NCBI GenBank assembly: GCA_945870205.1
Contig: CAMBRI010000001.1
Coordinates: 1-63,027, forward strand
From: Sulfuritalea hydrogenivorans sk43H
GTDB taxonomy: Bacteria; Pseudomonadota; Gammaproteobacteria; Burkholderiales; Rhodocyclaceae
DNA: 63,027 nucleotides
Direction of reading: 5' to 3'
The translations under genes and the position numbers were made by a program. Shown piece after piece: positions 17,268-25,846 of this stretch; within the stretch, counting starts at the first letter, position 1; every line of letters starts with the position of its first letter. The notes under the pieces are model-generated. The model searched no databases and was not told the DNA's origin. It saw only the letters and a list, made by a program, of their open reading frames with translations.

Positions 17268-20200
17268 AGCCGCGCACCCTTTCCATGCAAGCCTTCGGCC
17301 CCTTTGCGAATCGCGAAACCGTCGACTTCACCCAATTGCCGGAAGACAGCCTGTTCCTGATCCACGGCCCCACCGGCGCCGGAAAATCCACCCTGTTCGA
17401 CGGGATCTGCTTCGCGCTGTATGGCGATACGTCCGGCGGCGAGCGTCAGGCAAGAGAGATGCGCAGCCATCACGCCGCAGACACGGTGCAGACCGAAGTG
17501 GAACTGGAGTTCGATCTGGGCAGCCGGCGTTTCCGGGTCAAGCGCATCCCGGAACAGGAGCGTGCTGCCCTGCGTGGCAAGGATGGATTGGTGAAGGTAC
17601 CGGCGAAGGCTGAACTGCACGAATGGGACGAAACGGACTGGACGCTGCTGGCTTCCCGCAGCGGCGAAGTCAATTCGAAAGTCGAAGAATTGCTCGGCTT
17701 CGAGGCGGCTCAGTTCCGGCAGGTCGTCATGCTGCCGCAAAATCAGTTCCGCGAACTTCTGGCCGCAGACTCCAAGGAGCGCGAAAAAATCCTTGAAGCC
17801 CTGTTCAGTACGCTGCAATGCAAGCAGCTGCAGGAACAGCTTCAGTCGGCCGCCCGCGCGATGGAGGCACAGGCGACCGAGGCCAGGCAGCGTCGTGCGA
17901 CCTTGCACCAGCAGGCGCAGATCACCGCCGACGAGGAACTGGCACAGAAGATCGCGCAACTCGATGCCACACTGGTCGTGCTCACGGCCGATGAAGCAAG
18001 CCAGCGGCTTGCCGCGAACGTTGCCTCAGCCGCAGTATCGGCGGGCGAGGCCCTGGCCGCCAAGTTTCAGGAACAGCAGAGTGCCGTCATGGTGCTCGGC
18101 AAGCTGCGGGAAGCCGAGGCCGCAATGGCCAGCCGGCGCACGAGCTTGGCCGCTGCACGTCGCGCCCAGTTGGCGCTTCCCGCCCGGAGTCAGCTCGCTT
18201 CTGCGACCGAACAGCATCAGCAGCAGGTCGCGCACGTGGCGAAGGCTACCGCCGAAGCCACGCATGCCAAGGCGGCTCTGACAACTGCCGCCGCTTCGTT
18301 TGCGCTTGAAGAGGCACGGGCACCAGAACGCTCGGAAGCCACTGCGGAGCTCAATCGTCTGGAAGGATTGCGTGCGGCCACTGCCAGATTGCTTGAGTCC
18401 GAGTCCGCCCGGGTCGCCGCCGTCAAGGCCCGCGACAGTGCAAGGAGGCTGTTCGATACGCTCGACCTGGATGCCCGTACTCAAGCGGAGAAGCGAAAGG
18501 CGCTTGCCGAGAGTCTGGAGAAGATCGCCCCGCTCGCGGCAAAGGCGGAGATGCTCAAGCGCGATATTGCCGCCCAGGAGGACAGACTTAATAGCCTGAA
18601 GAAACTCGTCGAAGCCGAGAAGCTCGGTGAAGTGGCAAAGAAAGCGCTCGCCAGCGCGGACCAGGTCATGACGAAAGCCGGAGACGGACTTGATGTGGCA
18701 AGAAAGCATCGCGATGCGCTGGATCTTGCCTGGCGCGCGGGGCAGGCGGCCGTATTGGTACGGCATCTGGTCGACGGTGGCCCCTGCCCGGTCTGCGGCA
18801 GCGAGGAACACCCGCATCTGGCCGAAGACACTGACGCGATACCGGCGGATACGGAGATAGAAGCCGCACAGATCGCCTTCACCAGCGCCGAGGCCGCCGT
18901 TGAGCGCAGTCGCACCGCAAGAACGCTGGCAGCGACAAACGTCACCACGCACACAGCTACCTTCGACGCACTTCGTTCTGCGCTCGACCTGGTTGATGGC
19001 GTCCCGCTTCCGGCAATCAAGCAGGCAACGGAGGCGATTGCCTCATTGCGCGAGCAGGAAAAGTTGGCGACGGCCGCACAGAAGGAGCTGGACGCACAAA
19101 AGGGTCAGTGCGCGACAATCGATGCAGCCATTTCGGAAATTGCCACCAAGCTCGCCGCTGCACGCGAGTCCCTGGACCGGGCGTCGGAGGAAGCATCCAA
19201 AGCCGAGGGGCTTGCCAACGCTCATGCCCAGGCCGTGCCGGAGTCCCTGCGCGGCAGTGATGCACTCGAGTCGGCGCTGTCAGCCATGCGGTCAAGGATC
19301 GAATCTCTCCAACGGGCACTGGATACCGCTCGCACTGCTCATCAAAAGGCCCAGGCGGATGTTGCAGCGTGCGAAGCGACCCGGACTGCCCAGAACGCAA
19401 CACTTGCGGAATGCGTCGCACGCTTGGCAGCCGCCCGGACCAGTTTCGCCTCCGCATTGGCCGACGCCGGTTTTGCAGACGAAGCCGCATTTGATGCGTC
19501 GCTCATCCTGCCGGCAGAAATGGCGGTACTGGAACAACAGATCAAGACACACGACGATGAACTCGCTGCAGCCAAAGAACGCCTTGGTCGCGCCGACGCC
19601 GCGGTTGCCGGAGTGGCCGCGCCGGAACTGGATGCGCTGCGCAACGCGCTTGTTGCCGCCCAACAGGCACTGGAGGCGTTGTTGGCGCTGCAGATTACTG
19701 CCAGGGAGCAACTCGCAAGCGCACGGCGAACCGCCGGCATGCTCGACGAGATTCGCGTTGAGCTTGGCGATCTGGACGAGCGCTACCGCGTAATGGGTGA
19801 TCTGGCCGCAGTCGCCAACGGGCGTAATGGCGCCAATCTGACCTTCCAGCGCTATGTGCTGGCTGCCCTGCTCGACGATGTCCTGCTGCAGGCATCGCTG
19901 CGCCTGCGCGTCATGAGCCGCAACCGCTACACCCTGCAACGCAGCCAGGCGGTGGCCGATGGTCGTCGCGCGGCCGGACTGGATCTTGAGGTACTCGACG
20001 ACTACACCGGGCGCGTCCGCCCGGCCAGCACCCTGTCAGGCGGAGAAGGGTTCCTCGCCTCGCTTGCCCTCGCCCTGGGTCTCTCGGATGTGGTTCAGGG
20101 CTATGCCGGCGGTATCCAGCTCGACACCCTCTTCATCGATGAAGGCTTCGGCACCCTCGACCCCGAGTCGCTCGACCTGGCCATGAAAACCCTCATCGAC

Positions 20201-20326
20201 CTGCGGCAACAAGGTCGCCGGGTCGGCATCATCAGCCACGTCGATGAACTCAAGCGCGAGATCGCCTGCGGCATCGAGGTAAGAGCCTCCCCGAGCGGCA
20301 GCAGCGTGCATATCACTCAGGCATGA
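17264..20326 (+). CDS. sbcC: Nuclease SbcCD subunit C (Rad50-type SMC ATPase)
   Basis: A 1020-residue SMC-like ATPase. The N-terminal Walker A is GPTGAGKST (about 35-43). Two long Ala/Glu-rich coiled coils flank a zinc-hook CPVCG (about 507-511), which dimerises two molecules. The C-terminal half has the signature LSGGEGF (about 923) and Walker B LFIDEGFGTLD (about 955). With SbcD it forms the ATP-driven DNA-end nuclease. The repeated helical sequence produces many long, meaningless open frames on the opposite strand. The gene is complete. Confidence 0.97.
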   Translation: MKPRTLSMQAFGPFANRETVDFTQLPEDSLFLIHGPTGAGKSTLFDGICFALYGDTSGGERQAREMRSHHAADTVQTEVELEFDLGSRRFRVKRIPEQERAALRGKDGLVKVPAKAELHEWDETDWTLLASRSGEVNSKVEELLGFEAAQFRQVVMLPQNQFRELLAADSKEREKILEALFSTLQCKQLQEQLQSAARAMEAQATEARQRRATLHQQAQITADEELAQKIAQLDATLVVLTADEASQRLAANVASAAVSAGEALAAKFQEQQSAVMVLGKLREAEAAMASRRTSLAAARRAQLALPARSQLASATEQHQQQVAHVAKATAEATHAKAALTTAAASFALEEARAPERSEATAELNRLEGLRAATARLLESESARVAAVKARDSARRLFDTLDLDARTQAEKRKALAESLEKIAPLAAKAEMLKRDIAAQEDRLNSLKKLVEAEKLGEVAKKALASADQVMTKAGDGLDVARKHRDALDLAWRAGQAAVLVRHLVDGGPCPVCGSEEHPHLAEDTDAIPADTEIEAAQIAFTSAEAAVERSRTARTLAATNVTTHTATFDALRSALDLVDGVPLPAIKQATEAIASLREQEKLATAAQKELDAQKGQCATIDAAISEIATKLAAARESLDRASEEASKAEGLANAHAQAVPESLRGSDALESALSAMRSRIESLQRALDTARTAHQKAQADVAACEATRTAQNATLAECVARLAAARTSFASALADAGFADEAAFDASLILPAEMAVLEQQIKTHDDELAAAKERLGRADAAVAGVAAPELDALRNALVAAQQALEALLALQITAREQLASARRTAGMLDEIRVELGDLDERYRVMGDLAAVANGRNGANLTFQRYVLAALLDDVLLQASLRLRVMSRNRYTLQRSQAVADGRRAAGLDLEVLDDYTGRVRPASTLSGGEGFLASLALALGLSDVVQGYAGGIQLDTLFIDEGFGTLDPESLDLAMKTLIDLRQQGRRVGIISHVDELKREIACGIEVRASPSGSSVHITQA

Positions 20327-20419
20327 GGCCGGGTGCGTGACACAGTGACCCCGGAAATATCCATAGTCCGGGTAACGTGACCGCCGAAGGACTCGGTTTT
20401 CGAAGGATTGTTTGTCATC

Positions 20420-20448
20420 TTGCGCAGGCAACGCAGATTGCGTATAGT
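20420..20448 (+). promoter_or_regulatory. Promoter and possible operator of the HigBA-like module
   Basis: TTGCGC (20420-20425) and TATAGT (20443-20448) are 17 bases apart, six bases before the toxin ATG at 20455. The -10 box lies inside the short palindrome CGTA-TAG-TACG (20441-20451), a plausible autorepression site for the antitoxin. Confidence 0.45.
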
Positions 20449-20454
20449 ACGTCC

Positions 20455-20793
20455 ATGAAAGCGCTGTTCGTCGAATTGCCTGCCTTCATCCGGCACCGGT
20501 CGGATTACCTTGACGATGAAGGGCTTCGTGTCTTTCAGAACGCCTTGATGGACAACCCCGAGGCGGGTGATGTGATCGAGGGAGCAGGCGGACTGCGGAA
20601 GGTGCGGCACGCAGATCCAAGACGCGGGAAAGGAAAGCGCGGCGGATTGCGGGTGATCTATTACTGGTGGAATGGCAGGCGGCAATTCTGGCTTTTCACC
20701 CTGTACGACAAGGACGAGATGGATGATCTGAGTGCGAAGGAACGGAAGGCGCTCAAGGATATGCTGAAGCGCGAAATGGAGGCTCGACAATGA
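20455..20793 (+). CDS. RelE/HigB-type toxin
   Basis: A 112-residue small basic protein of the RelE/ParE superfamily, HigB-like branch: LPAFIRHRSDYLDDEGLRVF, then GGLRKVRHADPRRGKGKRGGLRVIYYW with the conserved basic strand, and the terminal FTLYDKDEMDDLS segment. Members cut mRNA on the ribosome. The longer open frame from 20377 is rejected because the promoter lies there. The gene order is toxin first, antitoxin second with a 4-base overlap, as in higBA systems. Confidence 0.85.
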   Translation: MKALFVELPAFIRHRSDYLDDEGLRVFQNALMDNPEAGDVIEGAGGLRKVRHADPRRGKGKRGGLRVIYYWWNGRRQFWLFTLYDKDEMDDLSAKERKALKDMLKREMEARQ

Positions 20794-21104
20794 GGAAGCG
20801 AAACCTGTTTGCAGAGATTTCGGAAGGCTTTGAGGCGCTGGCCGATGAACGCACCGGGAAGACGACGCTGCGCACTTACGAGGTTGAGTCGAAGCCGGTG
20901 CCAGAGGTTAGTGCAGGCGAACTGGTAGCCCTGCGAGAGCGTCTGAACCTGTCGCGTCCTGTCTTCGCCAGCTATTTGCGCACCAATCCCAGAACACTGG
21001 AAAACTGGGAGCAGGGACGGGCGCGACCAAACGCTCAAGCCGCCTTATTGATTCGACTGGTCGAGCGCTTCCCGGATACGGTGGAACGTTTAGCGGCAGT
21101 GTGA
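20790..21104 (+). CDS. HTH antitoxin, HigA/XRE type
   Basis: A 104-residue DNA-binding antitoxin. The C-terminal half is an XRE/MqsA-like helix-turn-helix: LVALRERLNLSRPVFASYLR, then TNPRTLENWEQGRARPN. The N-terminal 40 residues (FAEISEGFEALADERTGKTT) probably bind the toxin. It overlaps the toxin stop by 4 bases. It should neutralise the RelE-like toxin and repress the operon at the upstream palindrome. Confidence 0.85.
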   Translation: MRKRNLFAEISEGFEALADERTGKTTLRTYEVESKPVPEVSAGELVALRERLNLSRPVFASYLRTNPRTLENWEQGRARPNAQAALLIRLVERFPDTVERLAAV

Positions 21105-21168
21105 TGCCATGCTCGGGGGCGTCGTTCCACAGCGTGTTTTGTGCCCCAGCTTGAACATTGAACGTCAG

Positions 21169-21720
21169 CTACTCAGATGTACTGGTGTCATCGAGCAGTG
21201 CGCCCTGTCCCCGCGTCAGGGAAAGCCAGACATTCGTGAGCAGTTCCGCATCCCGCAGCGCCCCGTGTAGCTGCCGGCCCGAGTTGTCGATGCCGAATTC
21301 GACGCAAAGCGCATCGAGATTGTTCTTGCGACCCGGCCGCAGGCTTCGCGCCATCTGAAGGGTATCGATTACGCGCGGGCAAAGCTCGCCAAGTCTGATG
21401 CCGCCGATCTGGCCAAGTTCATGGTCGAGGAATCCGAAATCAAAGGGAGCGTTGTGAATCACCAGTTCGGCACCCTGCACGAACTCGATGAACTCTGCGG
21501 CAATCATGGCGAAGCGTGGCTTGTCGGCCAGAAACCCGGTGCTCAGGCCGTGGATCGCCGCTGCAGCTGCGCCGACTTCCCGTTCGGGGTTCAGATACGT
21601 ATGGAAATGCCGGCCGGTGCGTCGGCGACCATACATTTCGATGCAGCCGATTTCGACGACACGGTCGCCGCTGCGGAAATCGAGGCCGGTGGTTTCAGTG
21701 TCGAGGACGATGCGGCGCAT
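21169..21720 (-). CDS. DnaQ-family 3'-5' exonuclease (DNA pol III epsilon-like)
   Basis: A 183-residue DEDDh exonuclease with ExoI DTETTGLDF (7-15), ExoII HNAPFDFGFLDHEL (about 91) and ExoIII HGALRDAELL (about 152), so all catalytic acids and the His are present. It lacks the C-terminal extension of full epsilon subunits, so it is best called epsilon-like. It is the last gene of the leftward run that begins with the kinase at 28557. Proofreading-type trimming of DNA or RNA ends is likely. Confidence 0.92.
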   Translation of the reverse strand: MRRIVLDTETTGLDFRSGDRVVEIGCIEMYGRRRTGRHFHTYLNPEREVGAAAAAIHGLSTGFLADKPRFAMIAAEFIEFVQGAELVIHNAPFDFGFLDHELGQIGGIRLGELCPRVIDTLQMARSLRPGRKNNLDALCVEFGIDNSGRQLHGALRDAELLTNVWLSLTRGQGALLDDTSTSE

Positions 21721-21735
21721 GAATGTGGGTGAGTG

Positions 21736-22242
21736 TCAGAGAGAGGATGGACTGTCGATGCACACGTTCGCGAGCCGGCCTTCATACCGATGGGCGTCGA
21801 CTTCAAGGGGCGCGTCGCGGTAGCCGTGTTCTACGATCTGCGCCAGATAGAGATCGAGAAACCGGCTCAGGTCGCCGGACTGTTCAAACTGTGCGACGTG
21901 CCGAAGCTCGTGTCGAAGAACCCTCCTGTCGCCCAGCGCGCTATGGCAAATAAGAACGGCGTAGCCCAGCGCCATGCCGGCTGACCCGCCCAGATCGAGG
22001 CCGGACTGCGTTGCCATGCTGCGGAAGTGCGGGCAATCCGGTTGCGATAGCTTCGGCACGCGCAGGATGCGCACCGCGTCGGGCCTGAGTACGCCGACCT
22101 CAAGAGCATCCGCCGCCTGACACAAGGACAATGGCTTGCCCTGCGCCAGAGCGGCCGCGTTCACACTCATGGCCCACGCCAACGTGGCCGACATGGCGTA
22201 CGGGGAAGCGACCGGCGTTCGGGTCTTGGGGGCGGGATTCAT
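21736..22242 (-). CDS. Putative metallopeptidase-like protein
   Basis: A 168-residue protein with RVLRHELRHVAQFEQ near residue 110: a HExxH-like zinc motif in the variant HELRH followed by an aromatic/Glu-rich helix, as in DUF4157-like peptidases. A downstream EVDAH segment could supply the third ligand. The N-terminus has an apolar stretch, AMSATLAWAMSVNAAALAQ, which may be a weak signal or just a helix. It lies 9 bases after the PcfJ-like gene and 15 before the exonuclease, so it is in the same operon. Proteolytic activity is inferred from the motif only. Confidence 0.6.
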   Translation of the reverse strand: MNPAPKTRTPVASPYAMSATLAWAMSVNAAALAQGKPLSLCQAADALEVGVLRPDAVRILRVPKLSQPDCPHFRSMATQSGLDLGGSAGMALGYAVLICHSALGDRRVLRHELRHVAQFEQSGDLSRFLDLYLAQIVEHGYRDAPLEVDAHRYEGRLANVCIDSPSSL

Positions 22243-22251
22243 GGATGACCT

Positions 22252-24039
22252 CTATTTCAGTTCGTTTGTCGGCAGGCGCGGGCCGGATGCGCCGCCCATC
22301 TCGAGGAGCCGCTGCCATGACCACTTGCCGGAGAGCGTTCTTTCAAGTGCGGTGACAATGGGCAGCATCAGTGCATGGCGCTGCCGGACCTCCAGCGGTT
22401 TCCTGGAAATCGTTGTTTTCCAATCCAGGTACGCCTGCATCAGTCGCGGCGACTCGCAAAAGTACGCCACATGAGTGCGCACCGCCTGCCAAGCCATGGC
22501 AGCAGGCGCACCGTTGCGGACACCCTTGTGTTGTTGCACGTCAAGGACCTTGCGCCCGTTCGGATGCGTCCGAATCCGGGTCTCCAGCGTCGACAGGTGT
22601 ATCTCGCCCCGTGTCTCGTTCCGCAGGCGCACCGACCAGATCTGTGACGTGCCTTTCATGCAGTGCTCGACGTAGCTCGCGACGCAGTTGCTCATGCGTG
22701 CGCCTTCGTCTTTCAGGTCGGCGGGGGTGAGCAGCGGGCGGATGACAATCTCGACGTACTCGCGCACGCCGTCTCCTTCGCCCAGTGCGGGCCAGCGCAC
22801 CCCGCGCCAGAGCTCCGCCTGCTCGGCGAACTCGGTGACGGACTGTCGATAGGCATCCCCAAAGCGCCTCACAATCGTACTGAGCTTGTCCAGCCCCACG
22901 TTCGCCTTCAGCGTTACCGCGATCTCGAGCGGACGCTTTGCGGGTAGGTCAGGACTCAGGGTCTTCGGATCGGGCAGCGCCCAGTACAGAGCCCGTCGCA
23001 AGGTATCCATGAACTCATCGATGTCCTGACCCAGGCGTGCAAGATCCTCCGGGGTGTTTTCCGAAATCTGATAGCCGGTTTGCGCTGAGCGCCGGAGCCA
23101 GAGCTGGTTTGTCGCCGTCGTGATGGGATGCCGGGAAACGCGCGCGATCGCATGGGCGGCGCCAGCAAACTGGCGCCAGGTGGCCGGGTCGCGAGGCCAC
23201 CAGCTCGGCGGAATCTCGTGCAGCAGTCTTACTAGGGTGCCGAGTTGTCCGATCCGGTGATCAAGGTCTTCCGGCGTCACGCCACACAGCACCCGGATCA
23301 TCGCTTTGGATGCCCGGTAGTGCGTAGCCAGAACATCGATCAGGGAACGGCCTTCGTCGATATCCTTGCGCACGGCATCCAGCTGCGGTGTCATCAACAC
23401 GGGCCGCAGCAGCGGGAACACCGCCATGGCCTGGGCGCGGTTGCGCCGGATCACAGCATTGACCGTGTTCAGGTAACTGTAAGAGGAAGGCCGCAAGCCG
23501 TCGATTGACCGCGCCTGCGCAACGGCCTCGGCGTCAAGGTGGGAAATGAATTCCGACCGGGTCGCCAGCCATTCCGCCGTCAGTCGTTCCGTGACCGCGG
23601 TCCGCAGTGCGGAGAGCGGTACGGTCCCAGATCCGGGCTTGCCAGCCTGTATGGCGGCTTGAGCAATGGCACGGGGGATCGCTGCCGTGAGCTTGAGCGG
23701 ATCGTCCTGATCCAGGTCGACATCGAGCAGGTCGAAAGTGATGCCATAACGGGTCTCGAATTCGCCACAGATGCGCTCACGCGAGGCGAATTCGAAGGGG
23801 CGTTCGTCAATCAGTCGGGCCAGGTCGGCCGCCAGTGCCACATCCGGCAAGGTCCGCAGCGCGACGGTGGCAATCGCCAATCGGCGCCCGGCTGTCTCGA
23901 CCAGAAGGCGAAAGATTTGCGGCGAGGCGACGGGTCCGTGTCCTCCCACACTCCGTGGAAAGCACGCCCATTGGCGCAGGGCCTTGGCCTCTGCTTCAGG
24001 GTCCGAACACTCGATTGCCGGCAGAACCGCTGCGTTCAT
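22252..24039 (-). CDS. PcfJ-like protein
   Basis: A 595-residue protein whose C-terminal third matches the PcfJ-like family: EGARMSNCVASYVEHC (about 440), then IWSVRLRNETRGEIHLSTLE and the LDVQQHKGVRNG segment. PcfJ was named from a conjugative plasmid, and the family also occurs in phages and defence islands; its biochemical role is not established. The N-terminal 400 residues are helical and unassigned. It overlaps the small upstream gene by 4 bases (ATGA) and belongs to the leftward kinase operon or its distal part. Confidence 0.75.
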   Translation of the reverse strand: MNAAVLPAIECSDPEAEAKALRQWACFPRSVGGHGPVASPQIFRLLVETAGRRLAIATVALRTLPDVALAADLARLIDERPFEFASRERICGEFETRYGITFDLLDVDLDQDDPLKLTAAIPRAIAQAAIQAGKPGSGTVPLSALRTAVTERLTAEWLATRSEFISHLDAEAVAQARSIDGLRPSSYSYLNTVNAVIRRNRAQAMAVFPLLRPVLMTPQLDAVRKDIDEGRSLIDVLATHYRASKAMIRVLCGVTPEDLDHRIGQLGTLVRLLHEIPPSWWPRDPATWRQFAGAAHAIARVSRHPITTATNQLWLRRSAQTGYQISENTPEDLARLGQDIDEFMDTLRRALYWALPDPKTLSPDLPAKRPLEIAVTLKANVGLDKLSTIVRRFGDAYRQSVTEFAEQAELWRGVRWPALGEGDGVREYVEIVIRPLLTPADLKDEGARMSNCVASYVEHCMKGTSQIWSVRLRNETRGEIHLSTLETRIRTHPNGRKVLDVQQHKGVRNGAPAAMAWQAVRTHVAYFCESPRLMQAYLDWKTTISRKPLEVRQRHALMLPIVTALERTLSGKWSWQRLLEMGGASGPRLPTNELK

Positions 24040-24233
24040 GTGTCGCCTGAAGTCCGCCGGGACTTGGCCGCTGCGTCACGCCGGTAGCGGTGCAGGGTTT
24101 GCCGGACCGGATCGACAATCCGAATGCGTGCCCGATCCACTGAGGGGCGAATCAACGCTCCGGCGACGGTCCCGGCGGTCACGCCAACGGAAATGGCGAG
24201 GGCGAGGCCGCCCAGGGTAGTGGTGATGAACAT
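24036..24233 (-). CDS. Small membrane protein (65 aa)
   Basis: A 65-residue protein with one N-terminal membrane segment (about residues 4-27, TLGGLALAISVGVTAGTVAG) and a strongly basic tail (RIRIVDPVRQTLHRYRRD). It lies between ssb and the PcfJ-like gene and overlaps the latter by 4 bases. No family is recognised. A single-pass inner-membrane protein with the tail in the cytoplasm is the simplest reading. Confidence 0.55.
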   Translation of the reverse strand: MFITTTLGGLALAISVGVTAGTVAGALIRPSVDRARIRIVDPVRQTLHRYRRDAAAKSRRTSGDT

Positions 24234-24269
24234 GTGGATGTTCCTATCGTCGAAAAGGTTTTGAGCAGA

Positions 24270-24707
24270 TCAGAAGGGGTAGTCGTAGTCATCATCCGGC
24301 GGGGGCGGGGCGGTGCCGGCGGATGCGGGGGTTGGCCGGGAGTAGGGTGCGGGGTGCGACTCCGTACCGGAGGGCTTGCCTCCGAGCATCTTGAGCTCGT
24401 TGCCCTCGATCTCGGTGGTGAAGCGCTCCTTTCCTTCCTTGTCCTGCCACTTGCGCGTGCGCAGGCGCCCCTCGATATAGACCGCCGAGCCTTTTCTCAG
24501 GTACTCCCCGGCGATCTCGGCGAGCCGCCGATAGAGGACCACCCGGTGCCACTCCGTGGTTTCGCGCGCTTCGCCCGTCGCCTTGTCCTTCCACTTCTCG
24601 GTGGTGGCCAGGCGCAGGTTGCAGATGGATTCGCCCGAAGCGGTGGCACGCATTTCGGGATCGGCACCGAGGTTGCCGATCAGAATTACTTTGTTGACGG
24701 AGGCCAT
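24270..24707 (-). CDS. ssb: Single-stranded DNA-binding protein (second copy)
   Basis: A 145-residue SSB with the same OB-fold landmarks as the copy at 7333 ([48 protein letters not shown]) and an acidic tail, DDDYDYPF. The linker is Pro/Ala-rich. It is preceded by a 137-base gap and may have its own promoter, but lies in line with the kinase/VWA/PP2C genes. It binds single-stranded DNA and recruits partners such as the nearby exonuclease; that partnership is inferred. Confidence 0.95.
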   Translation of the reverse strand: MASVNKVILIGNLGADPEMRATASGESICNLRLATTEKWKDKATGEARETTEWHRVVLYRRLAEIAGEYLRKGSAVYIEGRLRTRKWQDKEGKERFTTEIEGNELKMLGGKPSGTESHPAPYSRPTPASAGTAPPPPDDDYDYPF

Positions 24708-24844
24708 GAGGATCTTTCGAGAGAGTTGTGGAAGTTAGTATCAGGGGGCGGGGGCTCGCAGGATGAGCCAGTGCCATCGGGCCGCCACGACATCATTGCC
24801 GCGCGTTTGCGACAGTCGGTTCCGGGCAGGGTTCGATTGCGTCA

Positions 24845-25834
24845 TCATCGACGCCCCCTCCACTTACGGAACGCATCACCGGCACGGTGCAGTCCATTGA
24901 CCGCCGTCACAGCGCCAGCGGTGGCCGCCTCCGCCACCGCATCCACCACCTGGCGCCCGGTGCTCATCTGCGGCGGGCCGCCCTGCACGATCTCGACCGG
25001 CGCGCGCTTGCCGGAGTGTCCCGCCGCATTGGCGCCTTCGGCCAGGCCGCTGGCGGCCATGATGGTCTGATGGCCTTCCATCGGCATCTCCACGGGCAGG
25101 CCGTGCAGCGCCGCCGGCTGAATCAGCGCATCCACCAACAGGTGATAGGCCAGCCCGGCGCTGGTGCCGATCGCCAGGCTTTCCGTCAGGGGCCGGCCGA
25201 TCCGTGCCAGCCCGTCCCATATCGGGTCATGCCCGTGCGGCAACTTGCCATGCACCTCCGCCGCAAGATCGGCCAAGGCCAGCAGCAGGCCCTCGGCGAC
25301 GATGCCGGCGATGATCGTGTGCGTCAGCGGCGAACGGTGGGCGCCGATGCCTGCCAGAAGATCCAGGTCGGGAATGCCGCCGTTGCCGTCCAGTCCGCCC
25401 GATCCCGCCGAAAATCCGAGCAAGCCACCCAGCACCGCCGGCGCCGTGGCCTTCGGGTCGCGCACCAATGCGCGGGCCACCCCGGCCACCAGGCGCGTGC
25501 CGTCGCGGCCGAGCGAGACCGTGCCGTCGATGGCGGCGGCGGCACGGTCGCCGACGTGGGCCGAAAGTCGGCGCTGGCGGGACGCCGATAGCACGCCCAT
25601 CAGTTCGCCAAACCCGGCCCGGCCCAGCACGGTGGCCAGTTTCGCCAGACCACCGACGCGACGCCCCGCCAGCATCAGCAGTCGCCCGGCGGAACGTCCG
25701 CCCCAGCCGGTCAGCGCATCGCGTTCGAGGCGCGATAACGCGAACCCCAGCTCGGAATACAGGAGCGCGGCGCGGGATGCGGAAAAGCGCTCGGAGAATT
25801 CCTGCGTCAGCAGGCGGGCAGCGGATGGGTTCAT
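24845..25834 (-). CDS. Putative membrane-associated metal-dependent hydrolase-like protein (YdjM/DUF457-like centre)
   Basis: A 329-residue protein. Its centre reads IPDLDLLAGIGAHRSPLTH followed by apolar helices and AYHLLVDALIQP, which matches the PDxD...HRxxTHS...HxxxD pattern of the YdjM/DUF457 membrane hydrolase-like family. Around it are Ala/Leu/Gly-rich segments that may be membrane helices (near residues 130-150 and 180-200). GAGG precedes the ATG at 25834, 12 bases after the PP2C gene. The fourth gene of the kinase operon, it could be a membrane effector or sensor for the phosphorylation module. Function is not known. Confidence 0.5.
   Translation of the reverse strand: MNPSAARLLTQEFSERFSASRAALLYSELGFALSRLERDALTGWGGRSAGRLLMLAGRRVGGLAKLATVLGRAGFGELMGVLSASRQRRLSAHVGDRAAAAIDGTVSLGRDGTRLVAGVARALVRDPKATAPAVLGGLLGFSAGSGGLDGNGGIPDLDLLAGIGAHRSPLTHTIIAGIVAEGLLLALADLAAEVHGKLPHGHDPIWDGLARIGRPLTESLAIGTSAGLAYHLLVDALIQPAALHGLPVEMPMEGHQTIMAASGLAEGANAAGHSGKRAPVEIVQGGPPQMSTGRQVVDAVAEAATAGAVTAVNGLHRAGDAFRKWRGRR
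25562..25584 (+). repeat. Dispersed 23-nt repeat, copy 1 (inside a coding region)
   Basis: Contains GTCGGCGCTGGCGGGACG and is identical over 23 bases to the copy at 54426-54448. It lies within the YdjM-like gene, on its non-coding strand, where it encodes the SRQRRLS segment. Confidence 0.6.
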
Positions 25835-25846
25835 GGCGAGCCTCGA

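Noticed and set aside
18026-18952. Long open frames on the opposite strand of sbcC
   Set aside because: They mirror the Ala/Glu-rich coiled coil in GC-rich DNA and have no ribosome sites or family likeness.
24708-24844. A second sigma-54 promoter before ssb (TGGCAC near 24770 on the minus strand)
   Set aside because: The GG and GC elements are not at the required spacing.
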